A stretch of 12,339 nt of DNA from an uncultured Clostridia bacterium. GTDB taxonomy: Bacteria > Bacillota > Clostridia > Oscillospirales > Oscillospiraceae. The stretch covers positions 1-12,339 of the forward strand of contig CALBGG010000031.1 in assembly GCA_937893605.1 (NCBI GenBank), in the 5' to 3' direction. Positions 7,477-12,339 of this stretch are shown piece by piece. Positions within the stretch are counted from its first letter, which is position 1; every line of letters begins with the position of its first letter. Both the position numbers and the translations under genes were made by a program. Below the pieces are notes generated by a model, which had not been told where the DNA came from, ran no database searches, and was given only the letters and a program-made list of their open reading frames with translations.

Positions 7477-9783
7477 CTACGCCTTTATCTCAAATTTGAT
7501 TTCAATATCGTTTACGCTGAGCGAAGCCGTGCCCGAGCTGCCGCAGGTCTTTACATAGCAGCCTCCCGAGCCGCCCTTGAGCGATATGATCTCCGGGCCT
7601 ATGAGCTCAATTGGACCCGAGCATTTGAGCATAACGGGCTCCTGCCAGTACGGTGTGAGATTACCGTACTCGTCGACGGCGCGGATGCGCACGGCGGCGG
7701 CATCATAGGTATCTACCTCGCAAAGCCGCGTTTTGCTTGCGGTTACCTCAAGGTGCACGCTCTGACCGGGCGAGCGCGTCACCGAGCAAACGATCTTGCC
7801 GTCTTTCACCGCGTCAAAGCGCCATTTTGTGGCCTCGCCGCCCCAGTTGCCGACGTATTTTCCGTAAAGCTCAACACCGTCGGAGAACTTAAAGCCCTTG
7901 AGCAGTATGAGCCGTGCGAACTTGGCCAGTATTTTCGGCGGCAGAGAGCTCGGCCCGAACTTCGCGACGGCCAGCAGGCATTCCTTCACGGCCTCCGCAG
8001 TCTTTTCATCAAAGCTCTCCTGGGTTATGAGAAGTTCGCCTATAAAATCGTCAATTATGACAGGCGGATGCGGCAGGGCGGGATACTCGTCTCGACCCGG
8101 TGCGAATTCGCGCACGAACACGCCGTCTTTGTACAGTCTTATGCAGTCTGCGTTTGTAAACACATATACCTTGCCGATATCGCCGGCCGGGTGCTCGCCT
8201 ATATCCATGGAAGAGGACACGACGCAGCAGGGCTTATCGTCGTTTTGACTTGAATATACAGCGGCGGCGAGCTTCGGATTGCGGAACATATCCATAACGC
8301 CGTGGTAGCATATGCCGTCGCCGCTGCCGAAATCCTGATGGGTGTTATAGTCGAACATGCACCAGGGGAATATGCCGCTGATATCGTCGTCGGCGTACAT
8401 CGCGTCGAGCACCTTCGCATGCCGCAGCGCGTGGCTGAGCCTGTGGCGCTCATCGTCAAAGGGCTTTGTCGGAAACATGTGACCGTTGCACTCGGAAACA
8501 AGATAGCCGTTATTTTTCTTTGCCGTGACAGCTTTTTTCGGCTTGAGTCCGGCGTTATCGCCGCAGTGGGAAAAGTCGTTGTATGCGTAAACATCTTCGA
8601 GAAGATGGCTTTTCTCAATATACCTAACGCCGCTGGTCTGGCGGCCGGAATCAAGCGTGTGCGCAACGGCGTTTGTGCGCCTGTACAGCTCGTCGCAGTC
8701 CTGCGATTCGTTTATCCTCACGCCCCAAAGCATTATCGACGGGTGATGCATATACTGCCGTACCATCTCATCCGTGTTTTTGACGGCCTGCCGCTTCCAG
8801 TCCTCGTCGCCGATGTGCTGCCAGCCCGGTATCTCCGTGAACACAAGAAGTCCGAGCTCATCACAGCGCGAAATAAAGTGCTGCGACTGCGGATAGTGCG
8901 ATGTGCGCACGGCGTTTACGCCGAGCTCGTTTTTGAGTATCTCCGCGTCGAACTCCTGCACGGATTTAGGCATCGCGTAGCCGACATAGGCATAGGCCTG
9001 GTGGCGGTTAAGCCCGCGTATCTTCAGCCTTTCGCCGTTGAGATAAAAGCCGTTGCTTTTAAAATTAACGGTTCTGAAGCCGAATCTCAGGCACTTTTCG
9101 TCAACGCACTCGCCATTTCGCATGGCGCGAACGCGCGCGGTGTACAGGATGGGGGAGTCTACAGACCAGAGCTCCGCCTCGGGAACACCGAGCTCGAACG
9201 CCTTGCCGACTGCCGACGATATGACCGAGCCTGCTTTATCGACAATATCGGTAACGACGTTATCGCACTCGGAGGATATCCTCACGCGTATCTCGCGCAG
9301 ACCGATGTTTTCTATGAGTACCTCTTGAATATACTCCGGGTCTTTTACCTCAAGCGTCACCTCGCGGTACAGACCGCCGTAGCACAGATAGTCGATGACA
9401 AAACCGAACGGGGGGATGTTCAGGCTCTCGCGTGTGTCGAGCCGTACATCTATAACGTTCTCACCGCCGAGCCTTACGAAGTCGGTTATATCAACGCAAA
9501 ACGCAGTGTATCCGCAGGCGTGATATCCGACATTTTCGCCGTTGCAGAATACAGCCGCCTCGTGCGCCGCACCGTCAAAACGCAGGATGAGCTTTTTGCC
9601 CTGCCACTCGGTGGGGGCGGTGAAAACCTTTCTGTATCCGCAGACCATCTGATAGTCACGGCAGTTTATGTAGTTATAGGGTATCTCCTTTGTCGTGTGC
9701 GGAAGTCTGACGGAAACGGCATTATCAAAGCCCGCGTCAAAATCCTCGGTGAACAGCCAGTCGTTATTGAAAGCAATGTCCAT
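7477..9783 (-). CDS. Glycoside hydrolase family 2 protein, beta-galactosidase-like
   Basis: A 768-residue retaining glycosidase without a signal peptide, so probably cytoplasmic. Order: N-terminal jelly-roll sugar-binding domain (~1-145, with RLPHTTKEIPYNY), an immunoglobulin-like domain (~150-240), a TIM barrel (~245-510), and C-terminal beta-sandwich domains ending in an Ig-like segment (~680-768). In the barrel, GLNRHQAYAYVG, AVRTSHYPQS and WGVRINES (acid/base Glu359) are visible. The nucleophile is Glu431 in VSECNGHMFPTKPFDDE, followed by PWCMFDYNTHQDFGSGD. These mark the clade usually annotated as beta-galactosidase, but GH2 also includes glucuronidases and mannosidases, so the substrate is open. 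AAGGAG sits 7 bases before the ATG. No transporter or regulator adjoins it, so it is a single-gene unit. Confidence 0.9.
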   Translation of the reverse strand: MDIAFNNDWLFTEDFDAGFDNAVSVRLPHTTKEIPYNYINCRDYQMVCGYRKVFTAPTEWQGKKLILRFDGAAHEAAVFCNGENVGYHACGYTAFCVDITDFVRLGGENVIDVRLDTRESLNIPPFGFVIDYLCYGGLYREVTLEVKDPEYIQEVLIENIGLREIRVRISSECDNVVTDIVDKAGSVISSAVGKAFELGVPEAELWSVDSPILYTARVRAMRNGECVDEKCLRFGFRTVNFKSNGFYLNGERLKIRGLNRHQAYAYVGYAMPKSVQEFDAEILKNELGVNAVRTSHYPQSQHFISRCDELGLLVFTEIPGWQHIGDEDWKRQAVKNTDEMVRQYMHHPSIMLWGVRINESQDCDELYRRTNAVAHTLDSGRQTSGVRYIEKSHLLEDVYAYNDFSHCGDNAGLKPKKAVTAKKNNGYLVSECNGHMFPTKPFDDERHRLSHALRHAKVLDAMYADDDISGIFPWCMFDYNTHQDFGSGDGICYHGVMDMFRNPKLAAAVYSSQNDDKPCCVVSSSMDIGEHPAGDIGKVYVFTNADCIRLYKDGVFVREFAPGRDEYPALPHPPVIIDDFIGELLITQESFDEKTAEAVKECLLAVAKFGPSSLPPKILAKFARLILLKGFKFSDGVELYGKYVGNWGGEATKWRFDAVKDGKIVCSVTRSPGQSVHLEVTASKTRLCEVDTYDAAAVRIRAVDEYGNLTPYWQEPVMLKCSGPIELIGPEIISLKGGSGGCYVKTCGSSGTASLSVNDIEIKFEIKA

Positions 9784-9811
9784 ATCATAGCTCCTTGGAG
9801 TTTTTTATTTA

Positions 9812-9839
9812 ATTGTATCATATCTGCCCGCCAATTCAA
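9812..9839 (-). promoter_or_regulatory. Promoter for the GH2 gene
   Basis: On the minus strand, -35 TTGAAT (9839-9834), 16-base spacer, -10 TACAAT (9817-9812), about 28 bases before the start codon. It is back to back with the promoter of the HAD gene. No clear operator is seen. Confidence 0.6.
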
Positions 9840-9846
9840 GATGTAG

Positions 9847-9875
9847 TTGATTTTAAGCTCATGAAATTATATAAT
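9847..9875 (+). promoter_or_regulatory. Promoter for the HAD phosphatase gene
   Basis: -35 TTGATT (9847-9852), 17-base spacer and a perfect -10 TATAAT (9870-9875), 31 bases before the ATG at 9907. A GGAG ribosome binding site lies at 9896-9899. Only 7 bases separate this -35 from the -35 of the divergent GH2 promoter. Confidence 0.75.
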
Positions 9876-9906
9876 ATGCGTGACATTTTAAGATCGGAGT
9901 TTTATA

Positions 9907-10704
9907 ATGGATAAGCTTCTTAACACAAAACTGTTTCTTCTGGACATGGACGGTACGCTCTACCTCGGCGACGAGGTGTTTGACGGCGCGGTAGATTTTA
10001 TAGACACCGTTAAAAAAAGCGGCAGAGAGTATATATACCTGACAAATAACTCCTCACGCGCAGGCGTTGACTATATAACTCGCCTGAGAAAGCTGGGCTT
10101 TCCCTGCGAAAAAGAGAATGTTTTCACCTCCGGTATGGCGACGGCGATGTATTTGAACAGCCGACACCCCGGCGAGCTCGTCTATCCCGTCGGAACTCCG
10201 GCGTTCCTCGGCGAGCTTGAAAGCTATGGCGTTGCGCTTGGCGACAGTGAGGACGTCGGCGTCGTGTGCGTCGGCTTTGACACGACTCTGACCTATGAAA
10301 AGCTCGATAAGGCCGTGCACTATCTGCGCCGCGGCGCGGCGTTTATCGCAGCAAACCCCGACTGGGTATGCCCCATGCCCGCAAACGAGGTGCTTCCCGA
10401 TTGCGGAAGCATATGCGCACTGCTGACTGCTGCCAGCGGCATCGAGCCCGTGTTTATCGGCAAGCCCAACCGCAATATGGTTGACATAATATCGGAGCAG
10501 ACCGGCGTTCCGAATGAGAACATCTGCTGCGTGGGCGACAGACTTTATACCGATATCGCGGTAGCACAGAATGCAGGAGCGGTGTCCGTCTGCGTCCTCT
10601 CGGGCGAGAGCAGCCTTGAGGATATCGAAAAGGCAGAGCGCAAGCCGGATTATGTCCTTAAGGACGTCACTGAGATCGCTGAAATACTCAAGGCAAATAT
10701 GTGA
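9907..10704 (+). CDS. HAD superfamily class IIA phosphatase (NagD/PNPase-like)
   Basis: A 265-residue cytoplasmic phosphatase of the NagD / 4-nitrophenylphosphatase type. All four HAD motifs are intact: LLDMDGT with nucleophile Asp13 and acid/base Asp15; LTNNSSR at 45-51; GKPN with Lys186; and GDRLYTDI with Asp211 and Asp216 binding magnesium. Between motifs II and III lies the large C2-type cap, which selects substrate (VCVGFDTTLTYEKL, ANPDWVCPMP). Family members act on small phosphate esters such as sugar phosphates, phosphoglycolate or nucleotides; the substrate here cannot be told from sequence. It has its own promoter. The next gene follows after 68 bases with another promoter, so this may be a single-gene unit, although no terminator is seen between them. 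Confidence 0.92.
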   Translation: MDKLLNTKLFLLDMDGTLYLGDEVFDGAVDFIDTVKKSGREYIYLTNNSSRAGVDYITRLRKLGFPCEKENVFTSGMATAMYLNSRHPGELVYPVGTPAFLGELESYGVALGDSEDVGVVCVGFDTTLTYEKLDKAVHYLRRGAAFIAANPDWVCPMPANEVLPDCGSICALLTAASGIEPVFIGKPNRNMVDIISEQTGVPNENICCVGDRLYTDIAVAQNAGAVSVCVLSGESSLEDIEKAERKPDYVLKDVTEIAEILKANM

Positions 10705-10718
10705 TTTACAGAATGTTA

Positions 10719-10747
10719 TTTAATTTTCGCCCAATGTGTGCTATAAT
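10719..10747 (+). promoter_or_regulatory. Promoter for smpB-ppi
   Basis: Perfect -10 TATAAT (10742-10747) preceded by an extended TG (TGC-TATAAT) and a weak -35 TTTAAT (10719-10724) at 17 bases. A strong GGAGGTGA ribosome binding site follows at 10761-10768, just before the smpB ATG. Confidence 0.7.
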
Positions 10748-10772
10748 ACACTGACGGTCGGGAGGTGAGCGG

Positions 10773-11237
10773 ATGCCGAAGCAGACCGGAACAAAGCAGA
10801 TAGCGTCAAACCGCAAGGCTTTTCACGATTATTTCGTGCTCGACAGGTATGAAGCCGGCATAGAGCTTGCCGGAACGGAAGTCAAATCGCTCAGAGCGGG
10901 CACTGTCAATATGAAGGACTGCTACTGCACGATAAAAAACGGTGAGCTTTTCGTGAGGTCGCTGCATATAAGCCCATACGAAAAGGGCAACATTTTCAAT
11001 AAAGACCCCGTGCGGCCGAGAAGACTTCTGATGCACAAGCGCGAGATAGTCAAGCTCAATGCGCGCGTGATGCAGGAGGGCGTGGCGCTCATCCCGCTGT
11101 CGCTTTATTTTAAGGACAGCAGGGTGAAGGTCGAGCTTGGCCTGTGCAAGGGCAAAAAGCTGTATGATAAACGAAATGACGACGCGAAGCGCGAAGCTGC
11201 GCGCGACATTGAAAGAACATTGAAGGAGAGACATTGA
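10773..11237 (+). CDS. smpB: SsrA-binding protein SmpB
   Basis: Small basic RNA-binding protein that binds the tRNA-like domain of tmRNA and places it in the A site of stalled ribosomes. It has 154 residues, the normal size. Diagnostic segments: IASNRKAFHDYFVLDRYEAGIEL and GTEVKSLRAGTVNMKDCYC at the N-terminus (beta-barrel surface that contacts the tmRNA elbow); HISPYEKGNIFNKDPVRPRRLLMHKREI in the middle; and a Lys/Arg-rich tail GKKLYDKRNDDAKREAARDIERTLKERH, which folds into the mRNA channel to sense the empty site. Start set by GGAGGTGA just upstream. Its stop overlaps the next start by one base. Its partner RNA, ssrA, lies 705 bases downstream of its stop, a frequent pairing. Confidence 0.98.
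   Translation: MPKQTGTKQIASNRKAFHDYFVLDRYEAGIELAGTEVKSLRAGTVNMKDCYCTIKNGELFVRSLHISPYEKGNIFNKDPVRPRRLLMHKREIVKLNARVMQEGVALIPLSLYFKDSRVKVELGLCKGKKLYDKRNDDAKREAARDIERTLKERH
11223..11228 (+). promoter_or_regulatory. Ribosome binding site deciding the cyclophilin start
   Basis: AAGGAG lies 8 bases before the ATG at 11237 and 5 before an in-frame TTG at 11234. The ATG gives the standard cyclophilin N-terminus (MSNPIVTIEMENG), so it is preferred. Confidence 0.65.
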
Positions 11238-11755
11238 TGAGCAATCCTATAGTAACCATCGAAATGGAAAACGGCGATATCATAAAGGCGGAGCTTTACC
11301 CCGAGGTAGCTCCCAACACTGTCAACAACTTCATCTCGCTGGTAAACAACAAGTTTTATGACGGCGTTATCTTCCACCGAGTCATCCGCGGATTTATGAT
11401 TCAGGGCGGCGACCCTCAGGGTATCGGTGTAGGCGGCCCCGGATACTCAATCAAGGGCGAGTTCAAGATGAACGGCGTTCCCAACGACCTCAAGCATACG
11501 CGCGGCGTCCTGTCCATGGCTCGTGCGATGGATCCCAACTCCGCCGGCAGCCAGTTTTTCATCATGCACGAGGATGCACCTCACCTTGACGGCCAGTACG
11601 CCGCCTTCGGCAAGGTTATAGAGGGTATGGAAAATGTCGATAAGATCGCAAAGTGCATGACCGGCAGAAACGATAAGCCCATCCACCGTCAGGCAATGAA
11701 GAAGGTTACTGTCGATACCTTCGGCGTCGACTATCCCGAACCCGAGAAAATGTAA
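11237..11755 (+). CDS. Cyclophilin-type peptidyl-prolyl cis-trans isomerase
   Basis: A 172-residue single-domain cyclophilin that speeds cis-trans isomerisation of X-Pro bonds and helps protein folding. There is no signal peptide, so it is cytoplasmic (PpiB-like). The active-site strand FHRVIRGFMIQGGDP at 46-60 contains the catalytic Arg48 with Phe and Gln. MARAMDPNSAGSQFFI at 94-109 and HLDGQYAAFGKV at 116-127 complete the pocket. The position that is Trp in human cyclophilin A is His116, as in many bacterial forms, which usually bind cyclosporin poorly. It is co-transcribed with smpB (TGATG overlap). A GC-rich hairpin starts 9 bases after its stop. Confidence 0.94.
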   Translation: MSNPIVTIEMENGDIIKAELYPEVAPNTVNNFISLVNNKFYDGVIFHRVIRGFMIQGGDPQGIGVGGPGYSIKGEFKMNGVPNDLKHTRGVLSMARAMDPNSAGSQFFIMHEDAPHLDGQYAAFGKVIEGMENVDKIAKCMTGRNDKPIHRQAMKKVTVDTFGVDYPEPEKM

Positions 11756-11763
11756 GCCTTAAA

Positions 11764-11786
11764 GGGGGGCGGCCTCTCCGCACCCC
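11764..11786 (+). other. GC-rich hairpin after the cyclophilin gene
   Basis: GGGGGGCGG (11764-11772), loop CCTCT, and CCGCACCCC (11778-11786) form 9 positions with one mismatch. The bases after it (GAAGAAAAATG) are not a T-run, so it is not a standard terminator. It may protect the mRNA 3' end or only slow polymerase. Confidence 0.45.
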
Positions 11787-11941
11787 GAAGAAAAATGCCT
11801 CAGATATACCATCAATCAATTCAGGCCACAGCAAAATTTGCACCGCACCCTTGGGCTGCGTAGCAGTACATTACAGTATCAATTTAAAGGTCGGGTCACG
11901 GCAGTGCCGACTAAGGCTTGACTCAAAGCGCCTCTAAAAAC

Positions 11942-12289
11942 GGGGATGTACCGGTTTCGACGGGGGTATGGAGGCAGGAATAGCGAGCGGATGCGCCTAC
12001 CATCCTAAAAATGGGCGACTTATAAATTAAAGAACAACAACGATACTGTTCTTCTCGCTGCTTAATTAGCGAGCGTTCCCTCCGGGAGGACCACGGCCCG
12101 GAACGGAGCGTCGATCAGTGGTGCCCGTGAGTGCGCAAAGCTTTGAGCGCACCACGCATAATGAAGCTACCGACTCTGCGAGCCTGACGGCCGGCGCGCA
12201 GGGGAGGGAATACAGTTGACCGTATGCGCTCGGAGAAGTTCCTGTTAAAGTGCTTTCGGACGGGGGTTCAACTCCCCCCATCTCCACCA
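11942..12289 (+). ncRNA. ssrA: Transfer-messenger RNA (tmRNA), one-piece
   Basis: Rescues stalled ribosomes and tags unfinished proteins for degradation, together with SmpB. It is 348 bases long. The 5' end GGGGATG (11942-11948) pairs with CATCTCC (12279-12285) to make the acceptor stem with one G-U. It is followed by the conserved GGTTTCGACGGGGG stretch. At the 3' end the T-arm is GGGGG-TTCAACT-CCCCC (12262-12278), discriminator A12286 and encoded CCA at 12287-12289. The messenger part is at 12015-12065, with helix 5 (CTCGCT 12054-12059 / AGCGAG 12068-12073) holding the stop codon in its loop. No clear sigma-A promoter lies directly upstream, so it may be cut from a longer transcript that includes smpB. 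Confidence 0.97.
12015..12065 (+). other. tmRNA tag reading frame
   Basis: Read back from the TAA at 12063, the frame gives ATYKLKNNNDTVLLAA with GCG at 12015 as the likely resume codon for alanine. The C-terminal LAA fits recognition by ClpXP/ClpAP-type proteases. The resume codon is inferred from the family rule that it encodes Ala; the end of the tag is much more certain than its beginning. Confidence 0.75.
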
Positions 12290-12290
12290 T

Positions 12291-12339
12291 AACTGGACAC
12301 CAATTTTGATACAATGCGTATCTTGATTGGTGTCCAGTT
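12291..12339. terminator. Long hairpin after ssrA, probable terminator cut by the window end
   Basis: Perfect 14-base arms AACTGGACACCAAT (12291-12304) and ATTGGTGTCCAGTT (12326-12339). Inside these lie a 3+3 internal loop and a 5-bp GATAC/GTATC stem with loop AATGC. It starts one base after the tmRNA CCA. A T-run would be expected just beyond the window, and only TT is visible. The alternative is the end of a repeat or mobile element. Confidence 0.6.

Noticed and set aside
8302..9846. 514-codon open frame on the plus strand opposite the GH2 gene
   Set aside because: It runs fully antisense to a protein with intact GH2 catalytic motifs. It shows no recognisable domain and reads like a shadow frame allowed by GC-rich codon choice.
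11918..11940. TTGACT at 11918 as the -35 of an ssrA promoter
   Set aside because: A -10 at normal spacing would fall on the first bases of the mature tmRNA, and the only TA-rich match (TAAAAA) is just 11 bases away.
12066..12314. 82-codon minus-strand frame over the tmRNA
   Set aside because: It is antisense to a well-supported tmRNA. Frames of this kind over ssrA are a known annotation artefact.
1..12339. CRISPR array, transposon or prophage
   Set aside because: No regularly spaced repeats, transposase, integrase or phage structural gene is present; the genes are mostly conserved chromosomal ones.

Overview
The window looks like ordinary chromosome from a GC-moderate Bacillota (Clostridia-type) bacterium. 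The evidence is a tightly packed uvrB-polA-rimI-tsaD-radC gene string, strong AGGAG-type ribosome binding sites, sigma-A-like promoters, a one-piece tmRNA and a GH2 glycosidase typical of gut Clostridia. Ile is often encoded by ATA despite the GC-rich coding DNA. The genus cannot be fixed from the sequence alone.

Region 1 (1-7026, plus strand) is a six-gene run: uvrB (its 5' part lies outside the window), polA, a predicted zincin-like metallopeptidase fused to a low-molecular-weight phosphatase-like domain, rimI, tsaD and radC. Stops and starts overlap by 1-4 bases at each junction except tsaD/radC, where 13 bases hold the radC ribosome binding site. This points to one translationally coupled transcript. 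It joins nucleotide excision repair and gap-filling synthesis (UvrB, PolA) with translation upkeep (TsaD for the tRNA t6A modification, RimI for ribosomal protein acetylation). The unusual member is the fusion protein. Its phosphatase-like half has the family fold signature, but the P-loop arginine is replaced by serine.

Region 2 (7027-7356) is a gene-free, AT-rich spacer of 330 bases. It carries two inverted repeats, a cluster of four TGTTGAWAA-like 9-mers, and a good promoter for the tRNA gene that follows. Region 3 holds tRNA-Thr(CGT), a symmetrical terminator shared with the convergent neighbour, and a lone minus-strand GH2 beta-galactosidase-family gene. That gene has back-to-back promoters with the next one.

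Region 4 (9907-12339, plus strand) has a NagD-type HAD phosphatase, then smpB and a cyclophilin overlapping by one base, then ssrA (tmRNA). The two core parts of the trans-translation ribosome-rescue system therefore sit together around a peptidyl-prolyl isomerase. The deduced tmRNA tag is ATYKLKNNNDTVLLAA. A long hairpin follows the tmRNA and ends exactly at the last base of the window.

I see no CRISPR array, transposase, integrase or clear phage gene. The least explained parts are the phosphatase-like fusion, the iterated 9-mers in the spacer, and the terminal hairpin.
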